A DNA stretch of 60,798 nt, taken from Lachnospiraceae bacterium. Lineage in GTDB: Bacteria; Bacillota; Clostridia; Oscillospirales; CAG-272. The position numbers and the translations under genes were made by a program. The notes under the pieces were generated by a model. That model saw nothing but the letters and a program-made list of their open reading frames with translations, searched no databases and had not been told where the DNA came from. The stretch is from NCBI GenBank assembly GCA_024404495.1, contig JAKSPT010000017.1, positions 1 through 60,798 on the forward strand, in the 5' to 3' direction. Below are positions 16,578 through 24,910 of the stretch, piece by piece (the stretch's first letter is position 1; every line of letters begins with the position of its first letter).

Positions 16578-17591
16578 ATGAAAAACTCGAGAGAGACCGT
16601 TTACGATATCTTTACCCGGAAAAACGTATCGGGAAAAGCGTTCTGGACGGGGAACCCGAAGCCGGAGGCGACGCTGAACTGCGCGAAGGCGTGGGGGATC
16701 GAGCCGACGAACGAGGCGGTTTATACCTATCTGAACGACGACGTCCGATGGATCCCCGCCGACGGAGGCTACCGTCATCCCGAGGGACGCCCCGCCTTTG
16801 ATACCTCGCTCGGGATCAGAAGGGAAACGCTGAGCGCGCCCGGCTGTCTTGCCGACGCGGAAACGCTTGCCGATCTTGACAAATATCCGTGGCCCGACGC
16901 GAAATACTGCGATTTCACTCATATTTACCGGAAAATCGAACGGTTTCCCGATAAAATGGTGCTGACAGGAATGTGGGCGTGCTTCTTCCATATCGTCGCC
17001 GACTTTCTCGGGATGGAAAACTATTTCATCAAGATGTACGAGAACCCGATGATCGTCGACGCGATCACCGAGCGTGTCGTCGATTTCTACGTGGAAGCGA
17101 ACGAAAAGTTTTTCGCGGGTCTCGGCGACCGTGCCGACGCGATCTTTTTCGGCAACGATTTCGGTACGCAGCTTGACCTTTTCATGTCCCCCGAGCTTTT
17201 CCGCCGCTTCGTTCTGCCTTCCTTCAAACGGATCATCGCGACCGGAAAGAAATACGGCAAGATCGTCGTTCTGCATTCCTGCGGCTCGATCTACCGCATC
17301 ATTCCCGATCTGATCGACAGCGGCGTCGACGTCCTTCATCCGATCCAGGCGCGCGCGACGGGGATGAGCGCCGACGATCTGAAGCAGTATAAGAACGACC
17401 TTTCCTTCCTCGGCGGGATCGACGCGCAGGGGATCATGGTCAACGGTACGCCGGAGGAGATCCGCAGGGAGGTCTTCCGCGTGCGGGATATCCTCGGTCC
17501 GGGCATCGTGATCTCCCCAAGCCACGAGGCGATTTTGGGCAACGTCCCGCCGGAAAACGTTCTGGCACTCGCAAAAGCAGCGAAAGAATGA
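16578..17591 (+). CDS. Uroporphyrinogen decarboxylase family protein
   Basis: A 337-residue TIM-barrel protein of the UroD/cobalamin-methyltransferase superfamily. Recognisable parts are the middle FGNDFGTQ segment, the LHSCGSI strand with a likely zinc or substrate cysteine, and the C-terminal SPSHEAILGNVPPENVLAL. These features are those of the methyltransferase-like branch (MtaA-type) rather than haem-pathway HemE; no haem gene is near. It starts 3 bp after the beta-helix gene. Such UroD-like proteins often sit beside glycoside-active genes in gut Clostridia with no known reaction. The last 28 bases of the gene are duplicated 53 bp downstream. Confidence 0.8.
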   Translation: MKNSRETVYDIFTRKNVSGKAFWTGNPKPEATLNCAKAWGIEPTNEAVYTYLNDDVRWIPADGGYRHPEGRPAFDTSLGIRRETLSAPGCLADAETLADLDKYPWPDAKYCDFTHIYRKIERFPDKMVLTGMWACFFHIVADFLGMENYFIKMYENPMIVDAITERVVDFYVEANEKFFAGLGDRADAIFFGNDFGTQLDLFMSPELFRRFVLPSFKRIIATGKKYGKIVVLHSCGSIYRIIPDLIDSGVDVLHPIQARATGMSADDLKQYKNDLSFLGGIDAQGIMVNGTPEEIRREVFRVRDILGPGIVISPSHEAILGNVPPENVLALAKAAKE

Positions 17592-17644
17592 GAAAAAAAG
17601 CAAGAATTGCGGTGCCGGCACTCGCAAAAGCAGCAAAGGAATAA
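17564..17644 (+). repeat. Imperfect duplication of the UroD gene's 3' end
   Basis: Bases 17564-17591 recur at 17617-17644 with 25 of 28 matches. The second copy lies in the intergenic space and its AAAGGA serves as the ribosome binding site of the MBL gene seven bases on. Confidence 0.85.
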
Positions 17645-17647
17645 AAA

Positions 17648-18526
17648 ATGTACGAACTGATTCAATTAACGGAACACGATTATTATATCGACTGCCCGGC
17701 GAAGGTCGGCGTCGTCGTTTACGGTACCGACGCGTATCTGATCGACGGCGGGAGCGATAAGGACGTCGGCAAAAAAATACTGAAGCATCTTGAGGCAAAC
17801 GGTTGGACGCTGAAGGCGATCTTCAATACCCACTCCCACGCCGATCACATCGGCGGGAACCGGCTCCTGCAGGAGCGGACCGGCTGCCGCGTTTACGCCG
17901 CCGACGGGCTTGAGCGTGTCTATACCGGGACGACGGTACTCGAACCGATCGGACTTTACGGCGGACTTCCGTTCCGGGAACTGCAGAGCAAATTCCTTCT
18001 CGCACAGCCGAGCGAGGTCCTGCCGCTGACCGGGGACATTCTGCCGGAGGGAATGAAGGCGCTCCCGCTTCCCGGACATTCCGACGGGATGACGGGCTTT
18101 CTGACGGCGGACGGCACCGCCTACATCGGCGACTGCGTTTCCTCGGAGGAGACGCTGAACAAGTACGGCATCGTTTACCTCTGGGACGCGGAGCGCGCGC
18201 TGCGATCGCTGGAAACGCTTTCCGCCGTGGAAGCAAAGCGTTTCGTCCCCGCACACGCTCCCGTGACCGACGATATCCGCCCGCTCGCCGCGAAAAACGC
18301 GGAGGCGATAAACGGCGTGAAGGAAAGGATCCGTTCCTTCCTTTCGGAGCCGATACCCTTTGAGGAACTGCTGAAGCTTCTTTTCGACGCCTGCGCGATG
18401 AAAATGACGGCGCAGCAGTACGCGCTGATCGGCAGCACCGTGCGCTCCTATCTGACCGGACTCTATACGAACGGGGAAGTGAATTACCGTTTCGCGGAGA
18501 ACCGGATGCTTTGGTATAAGCTCTGA
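17648..18526 (+). CDS. MBL-fold metallo-hydrolase
   Basis: The 292-residue protein has the metallo-beta-lactamase fold signature: HSHADHIGG near residue 62, a later PGHSDG histidine, GDCVSS with the bridging aspartate, and a final PAHAPV histidine. This is a complete two-metal site. MBL-fold proteins include glyoxalase II, lactonases and many esterases; the C-terminal helical part of about 80 residues resembles small-molecule hydrolases. No signal peptide. It is the last gene of the unit begun by the beta-helix gene and ends at a strong terminator. Lactonase activity on a product of the beta-helix protein is only a guess. Confidence 0.88.
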   Translation: MYELIQLTEHDYYIDCPAKVGVVVYGTDAYLIDGGSDKDVGKKILKHLEANGWTLKAIFNTHSHADHIGGNRLLQERTGCRVYAADGLERVYTGTTVLEPIGLYGGLPFRELQSKFLLAQPSEVLPLTGDILPEGMKALPLPGHSDGMTGFLTADGTAYIGDCVSSEETLNKYGIVYLWDAERALRSLETLSAVEAKRFVPAHAPVTDDIRPLAAKNAEAINGVKERIRSFLSEPIPFEELLKLLFDACAMKMTAQQYALIGSTVRSYLTGLYTNGEVNYRFAENRMLWYKL

Positions 18527-18530
18527 ATCA

Positions 18531-18568
18531 AAAAACCGGATACCGCAATTCTGCGGTATCCGGTTTTT
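18531..18568 (+). terminator. Intrinsic terminator
   Basis: A 17-bp stem (AAAAACCGGATACCGCA with complement) and 4-base loop ending in TTTTTTT, directly after the MBL gene. Confidence 0.92.
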
Positions 18569-18656
18569 TTACGGTTCGGTTTCTTTTCGTACCGGTCTTT
18601 CCGACTCAGCCGCGGCAGGGCGGGAACGAAAGCGCGGTTTTTGTTTTGGACTGCCG

Positions 18657-21224
18657 TCAGTCATGCTTGGGGGTGACTTTCGAGAGACCCATAATGATGA
18701 GGACCAGAACGAGAACGCCGAGCGGCACGCCGAGGTAGGCAGCGGAGCTCGTTTTCGTATCTTCTTCGTCGGTTTCTTCCGCCTCGGTCACCCTCGGTGC
18801 TTCGGTTTCGGGAACGGCCTCGGCGGCTTTCACGTTGATCGTGATCGGCTGCGTGGCAAGGGAGTAACGGATGGTTTTCGCGTTTTCCGCGGTCGCGAAG
18901 AAGGTGAAGGTGCCTTCACCGGTAAAGGTGATACGGTTTCCTTCGATCTTTCCGATATCGTTTCCTTCGAGCACGACGAAGGCGGGATTCACATCGACGG
19001 CGGAGCGGTCGTAGGCGACGGCTTCCGGAAGCAGAGTCACGGTATCGCCGACCCTTGCCTCGGTATCGCAGGCAACGGTCAGGCTGCGCAGATATCCGCC
19101 CATCGTGACGGCGTTATTGCCGGTCAGACCGCTGTAACCCCAGAGCATATAGTTGTTGTACGCGGTTCCGTCGAAGGTCCACGGATAGACGCCGATGCCG
19201 CGGAGAAGGGCTGCACGGGCGGCTTTCGTGCCGTAGCCGGAGTACGAGGGGTTCAGCGTGGCGTTCAGCTTGCCGGTCTGCGCCATGACGGTCTTCATAT
19301 CCGCGTCGGATTCGTTTTCGTCCATCAGGTTCCCGCAGAGGAAGCCGAGCGACATTTCGGGGTACTGGATCCCGGTCTCCTTGAGCTGATTCATATCAAA
19401 GGAGATCACGCCGCAGCGGTCGTACAGACCGTATTCCTCGATCATCTCCGCCATCAGCGGGACGATTCTCGGATTGGCGCTCTTGATCTCAATGAAGAAG
19501 CGGCAGTCGGTGTCCTTGAAATACTCGAAGTATTCGCGCAGGGTAGGGATCGTGCATTTGTTCTTTCCTTCGACGTTTTCATAGCCCTTGTTGACGTAGA
19601 GCTTCTTGAGCTGTTCGAGGGAGGATTTTTCGACGTCGACGTTCCTGTTGCAGGTTCTGCCGGTATTAGCGTCGTGCATGATGACGATCTCGTTGGCGGT
19701 GGTCAGATAGATATCCAGCTCCACGACGTCGGCGCCCGCTTCGTAAGCGGCGATCGCGCTTTCCAGCGTGTTTTCGGGATAGGAGGCGGGAAGACCGCGG
19801 TGACCGATGTTCAGGGGCACGCGCGTCATCGTCTTCTGCGGGAGCTGCTTTGCCTTTTCAAGCAGGGAGTCGGTCGCGTCGGAGACGACGCCGAGCGCAC
19901 CGGAAAGGAGCGCGTCGTACAGCACCGTATCGGAGGGTTCTTCGGGGACGTCGACCCACACGTTCACCACGCCGTCGTAGAGAGCCTGTACGGCTTCCTT
20001 TCTCGCGGCGCAGAGGGGGAGCAGGGCAACGTGAGCGAGGTTTTCCTTGACCGCTTTGCGGATCGAAGTGATATCGGCGGCGGTCAGCCCGGTTTTATTT
20101 GCGTAGGTTTCGGTGAAATCGACGATACCGCGGATCTGCGGCATTTCGTTGCGCGCGTTGCGGACGACGGAGGTGTTCTTGCTCATGATCGCGCAGTCGT
20201 GGAATTTCAGCTTCGAGAGGGCTTCGGCAAGAGCGGGGACCGCGTTTTCGTCATCGGTTTCAAAAACGGGAAGGATCTTGTATTCCGTCTTCTTCATGAA
20301 ATCGGCGATGGTGCAGAATTTCTTGCCGTTGGTCCCTACGATCTCGGCGGAGGTGTTCAGACGCAGAATGGCGGAGGAGGGCTTGTTCGCAGCGGCGGCG
20401 ACGGCATCCAGCTCTTCGGCGGAGTTCACTCTCCGTGCGAGGGCGATATCGCCGACGACGTTGGTGGAGGGCTGTGCGATCGTGACGAAATCGCTGTTAT
20501 AGGCGACCTCGTCGTTCCGGGCGTTCAGCAGGATCTCGTCTGCGGTCAGGGCGCGGTCGTAGAAACGCAGGGAGCGGAAGGTGGTCTCGTAGTTACGGGA
20601 GGGGTCGGAATGACCGAAGAACAGGTCGTTCGCGCCCATCGCGCTCGGGCTTGCGGCTTCGGCTGCCTTTTTGCCGTTCACGTAGATGATCGTCTTGCCG
20701 CCCACCTTGTAGGTAATGGAGATCAGGCTTTCGGGGACGAGATCGAGCGCACCGGCGACGGTCGGGCGCTTGGTCGCGGGGTTGCCCGCAAATTTGAACT
20801 CCAATACGTCGGTGGTAAGACGGCGGAACAGCGAGAAATTGTCGTTGGAGGAGTTGATGAAGGTGTTGAATTCGGTCCCGAGGGATTTGAGACTGCCGAG
20901 GTACATTTCAACGGTGAATTCGCTGCCGTTGACGAGATCGACGATCGCCTTCGGGAAATACTGTTTGGAGGATTTCAGGTGAAATCCCTCGTCGGTGAAG
21001 TGATTATCCGCGTCGGCGGTGATCTGTATATCGTTATTGCCGACGAGGTCTTCCCAGACCCCGGAATCGGGTTTATGTCCGGAGCGGGTGTTCCGGACAC
21101 CGTCGTACAGAGAGACGATCCCGGGGGCGTAGCCGTTCGAGGTATCCGCCGCGAGAGCGGGAAAAACCAAAGAGGAGAGGAGCATAACGGACGTCAAAAG
21201 CAGGGCATTGATTTTCTTGAACAT
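18657..21224 (-). CDS. Secreted LamG-GDPD glycerophosphodiesterase-like protein
   Basis: An 855-residue exoprotein. It has a signal peptide (cut after about residue 27), a LamG/concanavalin-like beta-sandwich at about 30-215, a region at about 220-455 that reads as a degenerate second barrel, and a GDPD TIM barrel from about 470 with GHRG (474-477), ENTLE, ELDIYLT and HDANTGRT, the metal and catalytic set. A bacterial Ig-like or beta stretch follows (about 750-810), then an acidic linker, a membrane helix and a short basic tail. It probably cleaves glycerophosphodiesters such as teichoic acid glycerophosphate or lipid head groups at the cell surface. The ATG at 21224 has AAAGGA upstream. Confidence 0.85.
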   Translation of the reverse strand: MFKKINALLLTSVMLLSSLVFPALAADTSNGYAPGIVSLYDGVRNTRSGHKPDSGVWEDLVGNNDIQITADADNHFTDEGFHLKSSKQYFPKAIVDLVNGSEFTVEMYLGSLKSLGTEFNTFINSSNDNFSLFRRLTTDVLEFKFAGNPATKRPTVAGALDLVPESLISITYKVGGKTIIYVNGKKAAEAASPSAMGANDLFFGHSDPSRNYETTFRSLRFYDRALTADEILLNARNDEVAYNSDFVTIAQPSTNVVGDIALARRVNSAEELDAVAAAANKPSSAILRLNTSAEIVGTNGKKFCTIADFMKKTEYKILPVFETDDENAVPALAEALSKLKFHDCAIMSKNTSVVRNARNEMPQIRGIVDFTETYANKTGLTAADITSIRKAVKENLAHVALLPLCAARKEAVQALYDGVVNVWVDVPEEPSDTVLYDALLSGALGVVSDATDSLLEKAKQLPQKTMTRVPLNIGHRGLPASYPENTLESAIAAYEAGADVVELDIYLTTANEIVIMHDANTGRTCNRNVDVEKSSLEQLKKLYVNKGYENVEGKNKCTIPTLREYFEYFKDTDCRFFIEIKSANPRIVPLMAEMIEEYGLYDRCGVISFDMNQLKETGIQYPEMSLGFLCGNLMDENESDADMKTVMAQTGKLNATLNPSYSGYGTKAARAALLRGIGVYPWTFDGTAYNNYMLWGYSGLTGNNAVTMGGYLRSLTVACDTEARVGDTVTLLPEAVAYDRSAVDVNPAFVVLEGNDIGKIEGNRITFTGEGTFTFFATAENAKTIRYSLATQPITINVKAAEAVPETEAPRVTEAEETDEEDTKTSSAAYLGVPLGVLVLVLIIMGLSKVTPKHD

Positions 21225-21270
21225 GATCGTTTTCCTTTCCGAAGAGGATTCGCTGAATCTTTCGCATAAC

Positions 21271-21299
21271 ATTATATATGATTCTACATAATAAGTCAA
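21271..21299 (-). promoter_or_regulatory. Promoter of the LamG-GDPD gene
   Basis: On the minus strand: TTGACT (21299-21294), 17 bp, TATAAT (21276-21271). The remaining 170 bp up to the divergent promoter at 21471 show nothing recognisable. Confidence 0.85.
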
Positions 21300-21470
21300 C
21301 ATTTTTTGCGCGCAGGTCACAAAAAGAAGGAAAAAACCTGAAAATAATTGAAAAAACGGGAATGGGAACGGGTGCGGACGAAACCGGTCCCGCCCCTGTC
21401 CGGAAGGCGTGAAAACGCCGCACGGGGAAAACGGGAAAAGGCGCTTTTTCCGCGGGAGGTCAAAAAAGAC

Positions 21471-21499
21471 TTGTGTATGCTGTTTCCGTATGGTATAAT
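21471..21499 (+). promoter_or_regulatory. Promoter of the GH127-like gene
   Basis: TTGTGT (21471-21476), 17 bp, TATAAT (21494-21499), with AAAGAGGTG then leading to the ATG at 21521. Confidence 0.75.
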
Positions 21500-21520
21500 A
21501 CGGGAAAGAGGTGAAACGGT

Positions 21521-22723
21521 ATGGATGCCGCAATCGGAAAAAACGAAAAAAGGCTGCTTGCCGAAGAGTATCAGATCGGGCAGATCTTCCGTCCGGAGGG
21601 TTACGGCTGGCCCGGCGACTGGGAGGGAAGAGCCCTGCTCGCCTTTCTCTGCCATTTTGAAATGACGGGGCGCAGGAACCCCTGCCTGACGCCTTTTACG
21701 GAGCAGCTTCCCGCACGGCTGAACGAAAACGGATGCCTCGGAAAGCCGCGTGACGTTTCCGCGCCCGCCGACGAGCAGATGCTCTCCGGGCACAACTGGC
21801 TGCTGCGCGGACTGATACGGTACGCGGAGCTGTTCTCCGACCGGAACGCGGCTGCGATGGCGGAGCGGATCTTTGAGAATCTGTATCTGCCGGTTCTCGA
21901 CCGCTACGAGGTCTATCCCGCGTCGGAACGGAAGAACGGCGGCGTCAGCGGGGAAACGGTCGGGAAGGCGGACGGATGGCTGCTTTCCGGTGACGTCGGC
22001 TGCGCGTATATGTGTCTCGACGGCGTTTCCCGGTATTACGCGCTTTCCTCCGATCCGCGCGCGAAAAAGTGGTTTGACCGTGCGGCGGAGATTTTTGCAC
22101 GCACGGATATCGAAAAGGCAGGCTTTCAGACGCACGCGTCGCTCTCCGCTGCGCGCGGGGTGCTGAAAATGTACGAATCGACGGGAGACGAACGCTATCT
22201 CGGCACGGCGCGCGCGCTTTTTGACCGCTATCTCCGGTGCGGAATGACGCTGACCTACGAGAATACGAACTGGTTCGGCAGACCGGATTCGTGGACCGAA
22301 CCCTGCGCGGTGGTGGACAGTCTGATGCTTGCCGTCGGTCTTTTCCGCTCGACCGGGGAGGGGGAATACCGTACCCTTGCGCGCAGGATCCTTTTCAACG
22401 GGCTTTCCTTCTGTCAGAGGGAAAACGGCGGAGCGGGTCCGAACACCTGCGTGACCGTAAATACGCCGGAGCTGAAGATTTTTATGTACGAGGCACCCTT
22501 CTGCTGCACGATGCGCTACGCGGAGGGACTGCTTACGGCAAAAAGGAACGCGGCGCTGTTTTCCTTTGATCCCGGCGCGAAGGAGGAAACCGATCGCTTC
22601 GGACGGCATTTCAAAGACGACCTCCTGATCGTGAAAAACGGGGATCGGACCGTTCCGCTCTTTTCCTGCCGTGATATCCCGGAGGAGGAAGCGAAAAAAC
22701 TGACGCTCAAAGTCCTTTGGTGA
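21521..22723 (+). CDS. GH127-like six-hairpin glycosidase
   Basis: This 400-residue cytoplasmic protein has the helical-hairpin repeats of (alpha/alpha)6 glycosidases, for instance GWPGDWEGRALLAF near the start and GDVGCAYMCLDGVSRYY in the middle. Near the C-terminus NTCVTVN and FCCTMRYAEGL recall the cysteine/zinc cluster of GH127 beta-L-arabinofuranosidases, in which one of the paired cysteines is the nucleophile. It is shorter than full GH127 enzymes (about 600-650), lacking the C-terminal beta domains, so it may be a divergent relative or have another substrate. Monocistronic, flanked by divergent and convergent genes. Confidence 0.6.
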   Translation: MDAAIGKNEKRLLAEEYQIGQIFRPEGYGWPGDWEGRALLAFLCHFEMTGRRNPCLTPFTEQLPARLNENGCLGKPRDVSAPADEQMLSGHNWLLRGLIRYAELFSDRNAAAMAERIFENLYLPVLDRYEVYPASERKNGGVSGETVGKADGWLLSGDVGCAYMCLDGVSRYYALSSDPRAKKWFDRAAEIFARTDIEKAGFQTHASLSAARGVLKMYESTGDERYLGTARALFDRYLRCGMTLTYENTNWFGRPDSWTEPCAVVDSLMLAVGLFRSTGEGEYRTLARRILFNGLSFCQRENGGAGPNTCVTVNTPELKIFMYEAPFCCTMRYAEGLLTAKRNAALFSFDPGAKEETDRFGRHFKDDLLIVKNGDRTVPLFSCRDIPEEEAKKLTLKVLW

Positions 22724-22773
22724 TCCGCAGTCCGCACCGCTTCCGTTTTGCGGTCTCCGTTATGAAAAACGCA

Positions 22774-22810
22774 AAAAGCTCCCGCCGCGAGGACTGCGGC
22801 GGGAGCTTTT
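22774..22810. terminator. Bidirectional terminator
   Basis: A 15-bp stem (AAAAGCTCCCGCCGC and complement) with a 7-base loop between convergent genes; A-run on one side and T-run on the other. Confidence 0.92.
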
Positions 22811-22835
22811 ATATGGAAATAAAAACCGGAAAAGC

Positions 22836-24443
22836 TTATTTGCGGAGCAGGATCGCCTGCTTCTTTTCCTCGTACTCTGCCTCGGTGATCTTGCCGTCGT
22901 CGAGGTCGTAGCCGAGCTGGGTGAGCTCCTGCTCAAGCTCGATCTTCGGGTCGTAGGAGAGCATCGGAGCGATATCCTTGCCCTTGATGCGGCGGTCGAT
23001 ATAGTTCTTCGTGAGCTTATAGACCGTGGGCGCGAGGAGGATGACGCCGATGAGGTTCGGGAGCATCATAAGTCCGTTGAAGGTATCGGAGATGTCCCAC
23101 GCGAGGGAGGAGGTCATCAGGGCACCGGAAACGGTCATCGCGACGAAAATGATACGGTAAACGATCGTGCCCTTCTTTCCGAAGAGGTATTCGACCGCCT
23201 TGGAGCCGTAATGCGACCAGCCGAGGACGGTGGTGAAGGCGAAGAGGAACATCGCGACCGCGATGAACTTCTCACCGATGTTGCCGAAGGAGAAGACCGA
23301 GTTGAACGCCTTCGCGACGAGGGTCGCGTCGGTGACGCCCTCCGCGAGGGTGCCGGTCGCGAGGTCGTAGATACCGGAGGTCAGAACGACGAGCGCGGTC
23401 ATCGTGCAGACGACCATCGTGTCGGCAAAGACCTCGAAGATGCCCCAGATACCCTGTGTGACGGGTTCGGTGACGTTCGAGTTGGAGTGGACCATGACGG
23501 AGGAGCCGAGACCCGCTTCATTCGAGAAGACGCCGCGCTTGAAGCCCTGCGTCATGACCTTGCTGATGACGACGCCGACGCCGCCGCCGATCGCGGCAAC
23601 GGGCGTAAAGGCATTCTTGAAGATGCAGGCAAATGCGGCGCCGATCTGGGAGTAGTTGACGCCGACGATCACGAGGCTGCCCGCGACGAAGAGAAGGACC
23701 ATGAAGGGAACGATCTTTTCGGCGAACGCCGCGATGCGCTGCAGACCGCCGATGATGATAAGCCCGGCGATGATGAGGATCACGATGCCGATCACGAGGG
23801 AGTAAACGGTGACTTCACCGTACAGGGGATTCGACAGCGCCTGAATCGGGAACGCGGATTCGACGTTCGCGACGATCTTGTTGACCTGACCCATATTGCC
23901 GATACCGAAGGAAGCGAGGATGGCAAAGAGGGCGAAGATCACGGCGATGACCTTGGCGACCGTCTTGTTGAACCACTTCTTGGAGCCGAGACCGTCGCTG
24001 ATGTAGTACATCGCGCCGCCCGACCACTCGCCGTCTTTGTTGCGGCGGCGGTAATACATACCGAGAACGTTTTCGGAGTAGTTCGTCATCATGCCGAAGA
24101 AGGCGGCGAGCCACATCCAGAAGACCGCGCCGGCGCCGCCGATGACGATCGCCGCAGAGACGCCCGCGATGTTGCCGGTGCCGACGGTGGCGGCAAGGGC
24201 GGTGCAGAGTGCCTGGAACGGGGAGATGGACTTCTTATCCTTGCTGTGGGAGATGACGCTCTTCTTGAACATACTGCCGATGGTTTCCTTCATCCAATGC
24301 CCGATGTGGGTGACCTGGAAGAAGAAGGTGACGAGCGTCATGAAGATGCCCGCGCCGATCAGCAGCCAGACGCCGACCTTCGTCCATACGAAGGTATTGA
24401 TGACGTCGTTGACCTTTGCGACCGAATCGAAAAATGCCTGCAT
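22836..24443 (-). CDS. AGCS family sodium:glycine/alanine symporter
   Basis: A 535-residue membrane protein with all AGCS landmarks: GTGNIAGVSAAI, GGAGAVFWMW, GFKRGVFSNEAG, and ten to eleven helices. The last 60 residues form a cytoplasmic, charged tail ending in a short coiled-coil-like DDGKITEAEYEEKK segment (the SHOCT-like pattern seen in many Firmicutes proteins). The ATG at 24443 has GGAGG upstream; an earlier in-frame start lies inside the terminator of the leader. A glycine riboswitch with terminator precedes it, so glycine is the likely substrate. It is longer and better conserved than the copy at 9550-10890. Confidence 0.95.
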   Translation of the reverse strand: MQAFFDSVAKVNDVINTFVWTKVGVWLLIGAGIFMTLVTFFFQVTHIGHWMKETIGSMFKKSVISHSKDKKSISPFQALCTALAATVGTGNIAGVSAAIVIGGAGAVFWMWLAAFFGMMTNYSENVLGMYYRRRNKDGEWSGGAMYYISDGLGSKKWFNKTVAKVIAVIFALFAILASFGIGNMGQVNKIVANVESAFPIQALSNPLYGEVTVYSLVIGIVILIIAGLIIIGGLQRIAAFAEKIVPFMVLLFVAGSLVIVGVNYSQIGAAFACIFKNAFTPVAAIGGGVGVVISKVMTQGFKRGVFSNEAGLGSSVMVHSNSNVTEPVTQGIWGIFEVFADTMVVCTMTALVVLTSGIYDLATGTLAEGVTDATLVAKAFNSVFSFGNIGEKFIAVAMFLFAFTTVLGWSHYGSKAVEYLFGKKGTIVYRIIFVAMTVSGALMTSSLAWDISDTFNGLMMLPNLIGVILLAPTVYKLTKNYIDRRIKGKDIAPMLSYDPKIELEQELTQLGYDLDDGKITEAEYEEKKQAILLRK

Positions 24444-24469
24444 GGGGAACCTCCGTTTGAATAAGAATG

Positions 24470-24498
24470 AAAAGAGCCGTCCCGAAACGGACAGCTCC
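24470..24498 (-). terminator. Riboswitch-controlled terminator ahead of the AGCS gene
   Basis: On the minus strand GAGCTGTCC pairs with GGACGGCTC (one G-U pair) around a 6-base loop, followed by TTTT. It sits between the glycine aptamer and the start codon. Confidence 0.75.
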
Positions 24499-24528
24499 AA
24501 AAATCAACATACCAATAGTATGGGATAT

Positions 24529-24703
24529 ACGGCTCTGTCCTTTTGCCTGAGAGATTCGCTTTCGCTTGCCCCTTCGGCACCCGCTCGCGCGGGATTCTCC
24601 AGAGTGCCGTTCATCTGCAGTCTTCACGGGTTTACCCGTACTTGAAAGTGTTGCTTCTTCAGCAGACCGAGGTCTTTTTCCTGCAGACTTCACGCGGCTC
24701 TAT
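24529..24703 (-). promoter_or_regulatory. Glycine riboswitch, canonical aptamer plus degenerate partner
   Basis: Read on the minus strand, 24608-24531 is a canonical glycine aptamer: CTCTGGAGAATCCC, then TGCCGAAGGGGCAAGC, then CTCTCAGGCAAAAGGACAGAG. Ahead of it, at about 24703-24609, CTGAAGAAGCAAC and a CTTTCAAG segment look like a second, decayed aptamer, as in tandem glycine riboswitches. The 3' side of the canonical P1, AGAGCCGT (24536-24529), is exactly complementary to the terminator's 3' arm ACGGCTCT (24480-24473), giving an antiterminator that competes with P1. That arrangement predicts termination when glycine is bound. Confidence 0.9.
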
Positions 24704-24709
24704 GCCGAT

Positions 24710-24738
24710 ATCATAGCACAACGCGCCGGAAAATGCAA
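24710..24738 (-). promoter_or_regulatory. Promoter of the riboswitch-AGCS transcript
   Basis: On the minus strand: TTGCAT (24738-24733), 17 bp, TATGAT (24715-24710), directly ahead of the aptamer region. Confidence 0.8.
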
Positions 24739-24838
24739 GTCTTTTTTGTGATTTCTGCAAAAACGGCAGAATTCATAAAGAATCCGGGGAATACGCGGGG
24801 CGTTTGTATATATTGTTCGGAAAAGGGAGGCACATTCA

Positions 24839-24867
24839 TTGACAAACCCTCACGCTTGTGATAGAAT
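24839..24867 (+). promoter_or_regulatory. Promoter of the GH3/SGNH operon
   Basis: TTGACA (24839-24844), 17 bp, TAGAAT (24862-24867). An in-frame start overlapping the -35 box is thereby excluded for the next gene. Confidence 0.8.
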
Positions 24868-24910
24868 ACGGTTGAAACTGAACGAAAACGGAATCTGGAG
24901 GAAATACGGA

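Noticed and set aside
15378..17798. Upstream extension of the serine hydrolase frame on the minus strand
   Set aside because: The extension is antisense to the GH28-like and UroD-like genes; promoter and ribosome binding site fix the start at 15377.
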